This document shows, one piece after another, positions 16,556 to 25,097 of a stretch of DNA of 64,000 bases (the first letter of the stretch is position 1; every line of letters begins with the position of its first letter). The notes under the pieces are model-generated. The model was not told the origin of the DNA, ran no database searches, and was given only the letters and a program-made list of their open reading frames with translations. The DNA is taken from the NCBI GenBank assembly GCA_963785065.1, contig CAWATX010000002.1, forward strand, positions 2,125,587 to 2,189,586, given 5' to 3'. The translations under genes and the position numbers were made by a program. Source of the stretch: CAVSRC01 sp963785065 (GTDB lineage Bacteria; Pseudomonadota; Alphaproteobacteria; Rhizobiales; Kaistiaceae).

Positions 16556-16843
16556 ATGAACAGCACATCGCTCACCCGCTTCTTCGGCGGATCGCCCGGC
16601 CGGGTCCTGGTCCAGCTGGCAGTGATGTCCTTCGTGCTCGGCGTTATCCTGAGCGCGCTTGGCCTGTCGCCCTTCGACATCGTCCGGAGCGCGCAGCGGT
16701 TGCTGCTGCGCATCTACAACATGGGCTTCGATGCAGTGGTGTGGGGCTTCCGCTATTTCGTTCTGGGCGCCGTCATCGTCGTGCCGGTATGGCTGGTGAT
16801 GCGCCTCTTCCGCCTTGGCCGGCGCAACGGCTCCAGCCTCTAG
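16556..16843 (+). CDS. Small two-span membrane protein, DUF6460 family
   Basis: ATG 16556, 5 bases after GGAGA, gives 95 residues. RFFGGSPGRVLVQLAVMSFVLGVILSALG forms a first membrane segment, SPFDIVRSAQRLLLRIYNMGFDAVVWG an amphipathic linker and FRYFVLGAVIVVPVWLVMRLF a second. This pattern matches a short family of unknown function common in Hyphomicrobiales (DUF6460 by memory). No function can be assigned. It ends 20 bp before the convergent pyrD stop. Confidence 0.7.
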   Translation: MNSTSLTRFFGGSPGRVLVQLAVMSFVLGVILSALGLSPFDIVRSAQRLLLRIYNMGFDAVVWGFRYFVLGAVIVVPVWLVMRLFRLGRRNGSSL

Positions 16844-16862
16844 CCTGGAGCCAGCCTCTAGC

Positions 16863-17936
16863 CTAGACGCTCTCCCGCGCCCAACGGTCGGCCTGGCTAC
16901 CGACGATCTCGGCGATGTTGGCGATCCGCTCCTTCTCGAGCCGCCTGCTCAAGCCGGCGGTGATCTCCGCCGCCAGGCCAAGTCCCTCGTAGATCATGCC
17001 GGTATAGACCTGGATGAGGTCGGCGCCGGCGGCCAGCTTCTGCCAGGCGGTCTCGGCCGAATCGATCCCGCCGACCCCGACGAGCACCAGCTTCCTGGCC
17101 GTCAGCTTGCGCAGCCTGGCCAGGATGGCGGTCGAGCGGCGAAACAGCGGCCGGCCGGAAAGTCCGCCGGCCTCCGCCGCCAGTCTTCCGTCGCCGATGC
17201 CGTCGCGGGCAATGGTCGTGTTGGTGACGATCAGTCCCTCGATGCCGTTGTCGATGGCCGCCGCGGCGATCGCCTCGAGAGCGGCTTCGTCGAGATCCGG
17301 CGCAAGCTTGAGCAGGATCGGCACCTGTCTTCCGGCATGCCGGCGCGCCTCGACGATGGCCCCGATCAGGCCGGTCACGGCGTCCCGCTCCTGCAGGTCG
17401 CGCAGGCCCGGCGTGTTGGGCGACGAGATATTGATGGCGAGATAATCCGCCAGCGGCGCGAAGCGCGTGACGCCGGCGACATAGTCGGCGATGCGGTCGG
17501 CGCTGTCGCGATTGGCGCCGATGTTGACGCCGACGACGCCGCGCCGCAGCCGCTTCTTCAGCCGGTGCTCGGCGGCATCGAAGCCTTCATTGTTGAAGCC
17601 CATGCGGTTGATGACGGCGCAGTCGGCAGGCAGGCGGAAGATGCGCGGCCGCGGATTGCCGGCCTGCGGCCTGGGCGTCAGCGTGCCGACCTCGGTGAAG
17701 CCGAAGCCGGCGGCAAGCGTCGCGTCGATCACCGTGGCGTTCTTGTCGAATCCCGCGGCAAGTCCCAGCGGATTGGCAAAGGCCAGCCCCAGCACCCGAC
17801 AGGCAAGTCGCGCGTCGACCGTCGCGCCATGCGGCATCAGGGCGGCGGCCGCTACCCCACGCATCGCCAGCTTGTGCGCCATCTCCGGATCGATGGCGAA
17901 GACCAGCGGTCGGATCAGCCGGAAGGCGAGGCTCAT
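16863..17936 (-). CDS. pyrD: Dihydroorotate dehydrogenase (quinone), class 2
   Basis: The 357-residue enzyme oxidises dihydroorotate to orotate in pyrimidine synthesis and passes electrons to the quinone pool at the inner membrane. Start ATG 17936 overlaps the upstream gene stop (ATGA). The N-terminal amphipathic helices (SLAFRLIRPLVFAIDPEMAHKLA) are the class 2 membrane-association region. FMN-binding and active-site segments follow: NPLGLAAGFDKNA, INRMGFNNEGFD, and INISSPNTPGLRDLQ, which carries the catalytic serine of class 2 enzymes. C-terminal VGVGGIDSAETAWQKLAAGADLIQVYTG is the phosphate-binding end of the barrel. Length is typical. It is translationally coupled to a DUF952 gene, an arrangement seen in many rhizobia. 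Confidence 0.95.
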   Translation of the reverse strand: MSLAFRLIRPLVFAIDPEMAHKLAMRGVAAAALMPHGATVDARLACRVLGLAFANPLGLAAGFDKNATVIDATLAAGFGFTEVGTLTPRPQAGNPRPRIFRLPADCAVINRMGFNNEGFDAAEHRLKKRLRRGVVGVNIGANRDSADRIADYVAGVTRFAPLADYLAINISSPNTPGLRDLQERDAVTGLIGAIVEARRHAGRQVPILLKLAPDLDEAALEAIAAAAIDNGIEGLIVTNTTIARDGIGDGRLAAEAGGLSGRPLFRRSTAILARLRKLTARKLVLVGVGGIDSAETAWQKLAAGADLIQVYTGMIYEGLGLAAEITAGLSRRLEKERIANIAEIVGSQADRWARESV

Positions 17937-18277
17937 GGCTGAAGGTCCGGGAAGATGTGATGCCCGTCTTCGTCGAGCGGCAGCGGCTCGACCCAAAGGA
18001 CGGTGGCGGGATCGAGCCGGCCGTAGAGATGCGGAAACAGCGCCCCGCCGCGCGACGGCTCGTAGCGCAGCTCGGGCCCCAGGCCGAGATCGTCGAAGGC
18101 GATCAACACCAGATCGGCGACGCCGGCGAAATGGCGCGCGGCGGTCTCTTTCACCGTCTCGGCGGTGGAGAAATGGATGAAGCCGTCGGCGAGGTCGATG
18201 CCGACGCCGCGAAAGACGCCTTCGGCCTCGGCCTTGCGCCACAATTCAGCCGAGCAGATCTTGTAAACCGTGGTCAT
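17933..18277 (-). CDS. DUF952 family protein
   Basis: The 114-residue protein begins MTTVYKICSAELWRKAEAEG, contains DGFIHFSTAETVKETAARHF and ends with LYGRLDPATVLWVEPLPLDEDG-H. This is the conserved core of DUF952, a small alpha/beta fold related to ADP-ribosyltransferase-like folds and of unknown biochemical role. The conserved HFS and the C-terminal histidine are present. It is the first gene of a two-gene operon with pyrD (4-bp overlap), which suggests co-expression but does not establish a pyrimidine function. Confidence 0.85.
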   Translation of the reverse strand: MTTVYKICSAELWRKAEAEGVFRGVGIDLADGFIHFSTAETVKETAARHFAGVADLVLIAFDDLGLGPELRYEPSRGGALFPHLYGRLDPATVLWVEPLPLDEDGHHIFPDLQP

Positions 18278-18436
18278 CTGAGCGGCGTGACAGTAGAGCG
18301 TTTTCGCCCGAGTCGGAACCGTCGCGCGCGACTTAACAACAGGATCGGGCGATCGCCGCCCACCGCCGGTGCGACCGGTCCGCCATCTGTGCTAGGTTTG
18401 CCGCAAAGAGCGGCGAAAGCCGCAGGGAGCGACACG

Positions 18437-18892
18437 TTGAGAGCCCGCGCCTCCATCATTCTGGCCATCATTGCCGCGACGGCGGTCGTCGTGCCCGCCG
18501 CGGCCCAGGATGGCGCGCCGGCGGCCCCGCCGGCCGGGCGCTATCAGCTCACCCCCGGTGCCGATTCGAGCTTCGTGCGCCTCGACACCAGAACTGGCGC
18601 CGTCTCCCATTGTCTCCCGCAGAAGAGCGGCGTGTGGCACTGCGATCCGATCATGGATTCCGGCCTCGCCGACCGAATCACGGCTCTTTCCGGCAAGGTC
18701 GATCGCCTCGCCACCGACCTCGGCGACCTTTCGCAGCGGGTTGACGGCCTGGCTGCCGGCGCCGGCGCGCCGGCACCCGCCGCCGCCAGCGAGCGGACCG
18801 CTGGCCGGCCGGAGGGCTTTGCGCAAACGGCCGTCTACCGCCTGCTCGAGATGATCCGCACCCTCAAGCACGGCCGCGCCGACCGCATTTGA
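18437..18892 (+). CDS. Exported hypothetical protein with short coiled coil
   Basis: A TTG start at 18437, 7 bases after AGGGAG, gives 151 residues; no ATG or GTG fits better. It has a signal peptide (LRARASIILAIIAATAVVVPAAAQ). The exported part has a compact segment with two cysteines (AVSHCLPQKSGVWHCD) and a helical stretch IDRLATDLGDLSQRVDGL with heptad spacing, then an Ala/Pro linker and a short amphipathic end (VYRLLEMIRTLKHGR). The CLP-x6-WHC pattern recurs in exported proteins of Hyphomicrobiales of unknown function. It is monocistronic, between the DUF952 gene (divergent) and a GT4 gene. Confidence 0.6.
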   Translation: MRARASIILAIIAATAVVVPAAAQDGAPAAPPAGRYQLTPGADSSFVRLDTRTGAVSHCLPQKSGVWHCDPIMDSGLADRITALSGKVDRLATDLGDLSQRVDGLAAGAGAPAPAAASERTAGRPEGFAQTAVYRLLEMIRTLKHGRADRI

Positions 18893-19064
18893 ACGCCCGC
18901 GTTTCCGCCGCTTCCCTGCCGGATCGGCCGCCGGCCGCTGCCAACGGCTGAAAATTGGTGCCGGTTCGGTTACAATCCCTGTTCCAATTACCAATATGGA
19001 CGAGGGAGGATTCGCCGGGCTGCGTCTGCGTTCGCAAGGGCAGGGGGCGACGATCGGAGGGCCG

Positions 19065-20315
19065 ATGAACATCCTGATGGTCACCAACACCTTCGCGCCA
19101 AACGTCTCTGGCGTGGCGCGTTCGGTGACCATGTTCACCGAGGCCTATCGCGGCCGCGGCCACCGCGTCATGGTCGTCGCACCGGAATTCGACGGCGCGC
19201 CCGAGCATGAGGTCGACGTCGTGCGCGTCGGTGCGGTGCGCAATTTCGCCGGCACCGAATATTCCGTCGTCATCGGCCCCTCGCTCAATCTCGCCCGCGC
19301 TGTCGATGCCTTCGCCCCCGATATCGTTCACTCGCACGGGCCCTTCCTGCTCGGCACCACCGCCGCTCGCCTGGCGCGCACGCGGCATGTGCCGCTGGTC
19401 TTCACCCACCATACCCTCTACGAGCACTACACCCACTATGTGCCCGGCGATTCCGGCCTGATGAAGCGCATCGCGCTCAACCGCGGCACCCGCTACGCCA
19501 ATGCCTCCGACGCTGTGTTCGCGCCCTCGCGCAGCATTGTCGACCTGTTGCGGTCGCGCGGCGTGATGGTGCCGATCTACGAGGTGCCGACCGGCGTGCA
19601 GCTGGCGACCTTTGCCAGTGGCGATGGCGCCGGTTTCCGCGCCCGCTTTGGCATTCCCAAGGGGGCGATCGTCGTCGGCACCGTCGGGCGACTGGCGGAG
19701 GAAAAGAATCTCGGCTTCCTCAGCCGCGCGCTCGCCCGCTTCCTGGCCGCGACGCCTGAAGCCTATGCACTCCTCGTCGGCGATGGCCCATGGCACGAGC
19801 CGATGGCCGAAGTCTTCGCCACCGCCGGTCTTGGCGAGCGCGTGGTCTTCACCGGCGCGCTCAGCCCGCCGACGCTGATCGACGCCTATCACGCCATGGA
19901 CGCCTTTGCCTTCGCCTCGCTCACCGAGACGCAGGGGCTGGTCCTGGCGGAAGCGATGGCGGCCGGCGTCGCCGTGGTTGCCGTCGATGCGCCCGGCGCT
20001 CGCGAAATCGTGCGCGACGGCGTCAACGGGCGCCTGCTGCCTGCAGCAGACGAAGCGGCCTTCCATGCCGCGCTTGACTGGGTGATCCGGCGCAATGACG
20101 GCGCCACCCGGGCGCTCAGTGCCGTCGCCAGACACGGCGCCCGCGACTTCTCGCTCGATGTCGTCGCCGAACGGGCGCTTGCCGCCTATGGCAAGATCAT
20201 CGCCAGGGCGGCCGCGCAGCATGGCGCCGCGGCGCGGCGTCCTGGCCTCGGCTGGCGTTTTCCGAAGGACGCCAGCGACGCGCGCCAGTCGGCGCGCTGG
20301 CGCCCGGGCTCATGA
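19065..20315 (+). CDS. Glycosyltransferase family 4 (GT-B fold)
   Basis: ATG 19065, after GGAGGG, gives 416 residues. The N-terminal acceptor domain has MNILMVTNTFAPNVSGVARS, GHRVMVVAPEF and DIVHSHGPFLLG with a following LVFTHHTLYEHY. The C-terminal nucleotide-sugar domain has VGTVGRLAEEKNLGFL, LLVGDGPWHEPMAE and the E-x7-E signature in FASLTETQGLVLAEAMAAG. Close relatives transfer mannose or glucose to glycerol or phosphoinositol-like lipid acceptors. The substrate cannot be fixed from sequence, but a role in envelope glycolipid synthesis (like diacylglycerol glycosylation in rhizobia under phosphate stress) is plausible. Its end overlaps the convergent peptidase gene by 6 bp. Confidence 0.88.
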   Translation: MNILMVTNTFAPNVSGVARSVTMFTEAYRGRGHRVMVVAPEFDGAPEHEVDVVRVGAVRNFAGTEYSVVIGPSLNLARAVDAFAPDIVHSHGPFLLGTTAARLARTRHVPLVFTHHTLYEHYTHYVPGDSGLMKRIALNRGTRYANASDAVFAPSRSIVDLLRSRGVMVPIYEVPTGVQLATFASGDGAGFRARFGIPKGAIVVGTVGRLAEEKNLGFLSRALARFLAATPEAYALLVGDGPWHEPMAEVFATAGLGERVVFTGALSPPTLIDAYHAMDAFAFASLTETQGLVLAEAMAAGVAVVAVDAPGAREIVRDGVNGRLLPAADEAAFHAALDWVIRRNDGATRALSAVARHGARDFSLDVVAERALAAYGKIIARAAAQHGAAARRPGLGWRFPKDASDARQSARWRPGS

Positions 20316-21275
20316 TCGCCGCGCCTTGAAGCTTTCCGTGGCGCTGACCAGTTCGCGCACGATGCCGGGCTCGGTCATGGCGTGGCCGCTGTCGTCGACC
20401 ACGCGATAGGCCGCCCGCGGCCACGCTCGGTGCAGCAGCCACGCTGTCTCGATCGGCGTGCACAGGTCGTAGCGGCCATGCACTATGACACCGTCGATGT
20501 CCTTGAGCCGCCCGGCATCGGCAATGAGCTGGTCGTCGCGCTCCAGAAAGCCGCGGTTCTGGAAGTAGTGGCATTCGATGCGCGCGAAGGCCAAGGCATA
20601 GTGCGGCTGGCCAAACGCCGCCACGCGCCCCGCGTCGGGCAGCAGCGATAGCGAGGCGCCCTCCCACATCGCCCAGGCCCGCGCTGCGGCGAGCTGGACC
20701 TCCTTGTCGGGTCCGGTCAGCCGCTTGTAATAGGCCGCGACCATGTCGCTGCGTTCTGCTTCCGGTATGGGCTTCACGTAGTCCGCAAAGGCTTCCGGCA
20801 GCAGATAGGACGCGCCCTCCTGATAGAACCATTGGATCTCGCGCCAGCGCAACGTGAAGATGCCGCGCACGATGATCTCGCTCACCCTCTCCGGGTGGGT
20901 CTCGGCATAGGCGAGCGCCAGCGTCGAGCCCCACGAGCCGCCGAACACCTGCCAGCGTTCGATGTCGAGATGCTGGCGGATCGTCTCGATGTCGGCGACC
21001 AGATGCCAGGTCGTGTTCTCCTCAAGCTCCGCATAGGGCGTCGAGCGTCCGCAGCCGCGCTGGTCGAACAGGATCATGCGATAGGCTTCCGGGTCGTGAT
21101 AGCGCGACATGGCCTGGCTGATGCCGGCGCCGGGGCCGCCGTGGAGCACCACGACCGGCTTGCCGTCGGGGTTGCCGTATTCGGCGACGTAGATCTCGTG
21201 CAACGCCGACACCTTCAGGCGGTGGGTAGCGTAGGGCGTGTTGGATGGGAAGAAGGAGCGACGGTTTTCGGCCAT
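20310..21275 (-). CDS. pip: Prolyl aminopeptidase (proline iminopeptidase)
   Basis: The 321-residue alpha/beta hydrolase (S33) removes N-terminal proline from peptides in the cytoplasm. Start ATG 21275 matches the family N-terminus (RSFFPSNTPYATHRLKVSALHEIYVAEYGNPDGKP). The oxyanion segment is VVLHGGPGAG, the nucleophile is in FGGSWGSTLALAYAETHP, and the acid and base are in VHGRYDLCTP and VVDDSGHAM. GCGRSTPYAELEENTTWHLV is the cap-entry signature of this subfamily. No strong Shine-Dalgarno precedes the start; an upstream GTG at 21311 is possible but adds residues not seen in relatives. Confidence 0.93.
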   Translation of the reverse strand: MAENRRSFFPSNTPYATHRLKVSALHEIYVAEYGNPDGKPVVVLHGGPGAGISQAMSRYHDPEAYRMILFDQRGCGRSTPYAELEENTTWHLVADIETIRQHLDIERWQVFGGSWGSTLALAYAETHPERVSEIIVRGIFTLRWREIQWFYQEGASYLLPEAFADYVKPIPEAERSDMVAAYYKRLTGPDKEVQLAAARAWAMWEGASLSLLPDAGRVAAFGQPHYALAFARIECHYFQNRGFLERDDQLIADAGRLKDIDGVIVHGRYDLCTPIETAWLLHRAWPRAAYRVVDDSGHAMTEPGIVRELVSATESFKARRS

Positions 21276-21357
21276 TTCGGGAGGTGCGGTTGGTGAGAGG
21301 CGGGGGCCCACTTTGCCAGCCGGGGAGGCCGGCTGCTAGAGACTATTGCGCAGAGCG

Positions 21358-23178
21358 CTAGGAAACGTCGGCCGTGACCAGCAGGTTGCCGGGCCGGCGT
21401 ATGGCCTCGATCGCGGCTTCCTGCTCCGGCGAGGGCCCGCGCGTGGCAAGGCTGACGGCAATCGCCACGACAAAGCCGATGGGCAGGCCGAAGATGGCGG
21501 CGGTGAGCGCCGACAGATCGCTGCCCTGCGCATCGGCGGGCAGCAGACCGGGATAGCGCCCGCCGACGATGATTGCCGCGGTGACGGCGAAGCCGGCGAT
21601 CATGCCGGCGATCGCCCCCGGTCCGTTGGCGCGCCGCCACCACACCGCCAGGAACAGCGCCGGAAACAGCCCGCCGGCCGAGAGCGAAAGCGTTGCCGCC
21701 GCCAGCGGGAAGATGTCGTTGGGGTGGCGCGCGCCGAGCCAGACGGCGACCAGCACGACGGCCACCAGGGCCAGGCGCGTGACGATCAGCCGGCGGCCGG
21801 CGGAAGATTTCGGGTCGATGAGATGAGCGTAAAGATCGTGGCCGAGCGCCTCTGCAATCGCCAGCGCCATGGCGTTGGCGGCGGCCAGCGCGGCGGCGAG
21901 CACGCCAACCGAAATCAGGGCCGTTACGACATAGGGCAGGTCGACGATATCGCCCCAGGACAGAACCACGATATCGCCGCTGACCGCGAGGTCGGGCGGC
22001 GCCACGTTGCCGGCGGTGCCGTGCAATGCGGTGCAGGCCTGCGCTGCCGCCGCCACTGAGCTGGCATCGCCGCCGCACAGCGTGACGAGGCCGCGCCGGC
22101 CGAGAGTGAACAGCCAGTCGGGCAGGCCGGTGATCGCCGCGCCGGCCACGTCGCGGAGCAGCATGAGCTTGGCGAAGGTGGCATAGGCCGGCACGGTCAG
22201 CGCGACGACGAGCACGAAGACCAGCGCCCAGCCGATCGAGCGGCGGCTCGCGCCGGCGTCGTCAACGGTGGCGCAGCGCATCAGCAGGTGCGGCAGCGCG
22301 GCGACGCCGGCGGCAAGCGCCACGGCGACGGCGACAAGCTGGAAGTTGCCCTCAGGCACCAGCGGCAGGAAGCGGCTCGCCAGCGGTCGGGCGAGATCGC
22401 CGGAGGCAGCGGCGAGGGCGGCGCCGTCGTGATAGGCAAGCCCCGCGGCGATCTGCGGCAGGGGCAGCGAATAGGCGAGCGTCGAGACGATCGCCACCGG
22501 CACGACGAAGGCGATCGCCAACACGATGTACTGGGCAAGCGCGGCAAGCGTGACCGAGCGCATGCCGCCAAGCACGGTGCCCGACAGAACGAGCAGCACG
22601 ACCAGCACCGTTGCCGCGTGCGGCGAAAGCGCGAACAGCCGGGCGGTGACCAGAGTTGCGGTCGCAATCGCCGCGGCCAGCGCCGGAACCAGCGTCAGCA
22701 CGACGATGACGGCGGCGGCGAGCCGCACCCCGCGATTGGCGAAGCGGAAGGCGAGGAAATCGGCCGCACCGAATGTGCCGGACTTGCGCAGGTAGGGGGC
22801 GATGAGAACGGCCAGCAGCAGGAAGCCGAGCGACCAGCCGAGCGTGATCGCGATGCCGGCGCGATAGTCCGAGAGGACGGCGACGGCCAGGCCCAGCACC
22901 CCGCCTGCCGAAAGGAAGGCGGCGGCGGTGGCGATGCCGTTGGCTGGAGCCGACAGGCCGCCGCCGGCGGTGTGGAACTCCGCCGGCTGCATGGTGCGCT
23001 CGCTGACCCCGGCTACGGCGAAGGCGACCACGACGCCGACGCCGAGCGTGGTGCCGATCACGGTATCGGGCAGGCCGTAATTGCCGAGCAGCGCGAGCAC
23101 CACCAGCGCGCCGGCAAAGGCCAGCGTGAACAGGCCTGAAAGGCTGCGAAAGGTGGCGATTGATCTCCGCCCGGCCAT
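21358..23178 (-). CDS. Sodium:solute symporter (SSS family, ActP-like), large subunit
   Basis: The 606-residue membrane protein has about 13 spans. Hallmarks of the SSS family are the first two helices with FHTAGGGLSAPANGIATAAAFLSAGGVLG, the SGTVLGGMRSVTLAALAQYIVL segment and AAALAAANAMALAIAEALGHDLY. It carries out Na+-coupled uptake, probably of a short-chain organic acid such as acetate, pyruvate or lactate. The gene is preceded by a DUF4212 small subunit 10 bp upstream, the standard partner of this VC_2705-type subgroup. The substrate is not readable from sequence. Confidence 0.88.
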   Translation of the reverse strand: MAGRRSIATFRSLSGLFTLAFAGALVVLALLGNYGLPDTVIGTTLGVGVVVAFAVAGVSERTMQPAEFHTAGGGLSAPANGIATAAAFLSAGGVLGLAVAVLSDYRAGIAITLGWSLGFLLLAVLIAPYLRKSGTFGAADFLAFRFANRGVRLAAAVIVVLTLVPALAAAIATATLVTARLFALSPHAATVLVVLLVLSGTVLGGMRSVTLAALAQYIVLAIAFVVPVAIVSTLAYSLPLPQIAAGLAYHDGAALAAASGDLARPLASRFLPLVPEGNFQLVAVAVALAAGVAALPHLLMRCATVDDAGASRRSIGWALVFVLVVALTVPAYATFAKLMLLRDVAGAAITGLPDWLFTLGRRGLVTLCGGDASSVAAAAQACTALHGTAGNVAPPDLAVSGDIVVLSWGDIVDLPYVVTALISVGVLAAALAAANAMALAIAEALGHDLYAHLIDPKSSAGRRLIVTRLALVAVVLVAVWLGARHPNDIFPLAAATLSLSAGGLFPALFLAVWWRRANGPGAIAGMIAGFAVTAAIIVGGRYPGLLPADAQGSDLSALTAAIFGLPIGFVVAIAVSLATRGPSPEQEAAIEAIRRPGNLLVTADVS

Positions 23179-23188
23179 GGCCTGCCGT

Positions 23189-23443
23189 CTACTTCTTCTG
23201 GTCGTCGAAGCGGCGGTCGATCCGGTCCTGGCTCTTGGCGAACCAGAAGATCGTCACCGCGATCAGCGGCGGCACGACGATGCCGGCGAGGAAGTAGCTC
23301 GTCGGCAGACCGAGCAGGGTCGACTGGTCGGTCATCGAGGCGAAGATCACCGGCGCCAGCGCAATCAACGTCGCCGCGACGATGACACCGACCGTCAAGG
23401 CCCAGTTCGCCTCCCAGCGCGGCGTCTCACGGCTGTCGGTCAC
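23189..23443 (-). CDS. DUF4212 small subunit of the sodium:solute symporter
   Basis: GTG 23443, 6 bases after GAGGAG, gives 84 residues with two membrane segments (WALTVGVIVAATLIALAPVIF and SYFLAGIVVPPLIAVTIFWF) followed by a basic tail with RIDRRFDD. This is the DUF4212 pattern; such proteins are encoded directly before ActP-like symporters and are thought to form their small subunit. It has its own ribosome binding site and the symporter follows after 10 bp, so the two are one operon. Confidence 0.88.
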   Translation of the reverse strand: MTDSRETPRWEANWALTVGVIVAATLIALAPVIFASMTDQSTLLGLPTSYFLAGIVVPPLIAVTIFWFAKSQDRIDRRFDDQKK

Positions 23444-23600
23444 GGGCACTCCTCGTCTGGCGGCCATCCGGCGAATCGAGACCGCGCGTGCGGATTTTAT
23501 ACTGCCGGGGGGGTGGAACGGCGACAAATCGCGGCTTTTTGACCAAGCCGGTAAGGGCCTTATAAGGCCAGTCGACGACTGAAAAGGGCAGGATCGAGAG

Positions 23601-24473
23601 ATGCGCATCGGATTTCTGGGACTGGGCGACATGGGCGCTCCCATGGCTGCCAACCTGATCAAGGCCGGCTACCGGACGCGCGTGTGGAACCGCTCGCCGG
23701 CCGCGGCCGGGCCGCTCGCCGCGGTGGGCGCCGAGGTGGCGCCAAGCCCGGCGGAGGCGTTCGACACCGACATCGCCGTCACCATGTTCGCCGACGACCA
23801 GGCGCTGCGCGAGGTGCTCATCGACAGCCGGCTGATCGAGCGACTCGGCGCCCCGCTGACCATCGTCAACATGGCGACGATCTCGGTCGCCTTTGCCGAG
23901 GAGCTCGCGCGCCTTTCGGCGGCGCGCGGCGTTGCCTATGTCTCGGCGCCAGTGATGGGGCGGCCGGACGCCGCCGCTGGCGCCAGGCTCACCATCCTCG
24001 CCGCCGGACCGGACGCGGCGGTCGAAGCGGCCGAACCGCTCTTCCAGGCGATGGGCCAGAAGACCTGGCGCCTCGGCGCAAGCGCGCCAATGGCCAATGC
24101 GCTGAAGCTCGCGGTGAACTTCATGCTGGCTTCGGCCGTCGAGACGCTGGGCGAGGCGATGGCCCTCGCGGGGGGCTACGGCATCGCCGCCGACCAGCTT
24201 CTGGCGCTCATCTCCAGCACCGCGTTTCCCGGGCCGGTCTATCAGGGCTACGGCGCCACGATGGCAGGCGAGCGCTTCGAGCCGGCCGGCTTCAAGGCTG
24301 CGCTCGGCCTGAAGGACCTGCGCCTGGTGCTTGCCGCTGCGGAGGCCGTCTCGGTGCCTCTGCCGGTTGCCAGCGCCGTCCGCGACAGCCTGATTGACGC
24401 GGTTGCCCATGGCGAGGGCGCGATGGATTTGGCCGTCCTCGGCAGGGTCGCGGCGCGCCGGGCGGGGCGCTGA
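23601..24473 (+). CDS. NAD(P)-dependent beta-hydroxyacid dehydrogenase (3-hydroxyisobutyrate dehydrogenase family)
   Basis: The 290-residue oxidoreductase starts with the Rossmann signature MRIGFLGLGDMGAPMAANL. It has the substrate motif region VSAPVMGRPDAAAGARLTILAAG and the catalytic lysine in NALKLAVNFML. The all-alpha C-terminal domain is complete. Members oxidise or reduce small beta-hydroxyacids (3-hydroxyisobutyrate, tartronate semialdehyde, glyoxylate, succinic semialdehyde); the third group (GLYR-like) fits this sequence best. It stands alone, divergent from the symporter operon, and shares a 157-bp promoter gap with it, so joint control of acid uptake and reduction is possible. Confidence 0.85.
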   Translation: MRIGFLGLGDMGAPMAANLIKAGYRTRVWNRSPAAAGPLAAVGAEVAPSPAEAFDTDIAVTMFADDQALREVLIDSRLIERLGAPLTIVNMATISVAFAEELARLSAARGVAYVSAPVMGRPDAAAGARLTILAAGPDAAVEAAEPLFQAMGQKTWRLGASAPMANALKLAVNFMLASAVETLGEAMALAGGYGIAADQLLALISSTAFPGPVYQGYGATMAGERFEPAGFKAALGLKDLRLVLAAAEAVSVPLPVASAVRDSLIDAVAHGEGAMDLAVLGRVAARRAGR

Positions 24474-24570
24474 TCGCCGCCTGCCAAGCCGGGCGCTGCG
24501 GCATTGCTATGCCGAGTGATTGTTCTTGGGCTATCCTCAGCGTTGTGAGTCTCGGGGAGAGACGGAGGGA

Positions 24571-24990
24571 ATGGGAATGCTCAAGGAATTCCGCGAATTC
24601 GCGCTCAAGGGCAACATGGTCGATCTCGCCATCGGCGTGATCATCGGCGCCGCCTTCGGCGGGCTGGTGCAGTCGATCGTCAACGACCTCTTGATGCCGG
24701 TCATCGGACTGATCACCGGCGGTCTCGATTTCTCGCAGATCTACTGGCAGTTGACTGGAGCGTCTGCGGCCACCCTCGATGAGGCCCGCAAGGCCGGCGC
24801 CACCATCGCCTACGGCCATTTCATCACGCTGGCGATCAACTTCCTGATCGTCGCCTGGGTGCTGTTCCTGGTGGTCAAGGGCATGAACCGGTTGAAGCGC
24901 AAGGAAGAGGAAAAGCCGGCCGCGCCGGCCGCGCCGCCGGCCGATGTGGCGCTCTTGACCGAGATTCGCGACCTGCTCGCCAAGAAATAA
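24571..24990 (+). CDS. mscL: Large-conductance mechanosensitive channel
   Basis: ATG 24571, directly after GACGGAGGGA, gives 139 residues. The N-terminal LKEFREFALKGNMVDLAIGVIIGAAFGGLVQSIVNDLLMP is the pore-lining first helix with the conserved gate Gly and Val pattern; the second helix is GHFITLAINFLIVAWVLFLVVKGMN. The Ala/Pro linker ends in a C-terminal bundle helix VALLTEIRDLLAKK. It opens under membrane tension to release solutes during hypo-osmotic shock. The length is typical and the gene is monocistronic. Confidence 0.96.
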   Translation: MGMLKEFREFALKGNMVDLAIGVIIGAAFGGLVQSIVNDLLMPVIGLITGGLDFSQIYWQLTGASAATLDEARKAGATIAYGHFITLAINFLIVAWVLFLVVKGMNRLKRKEEEKPAAPAAPPADVALLTEIRDLLAKK

Positions 24991-25097
24991 AGTGCCGCGG
25001 CGATCGGGCTTGCCGATTGCCGCCTGACATGGAATCACGGTGTCTGCCCGGCGGCCGCGCCGGGCAGGCTGAACTGTTTTTCGAAAGACCACACCCC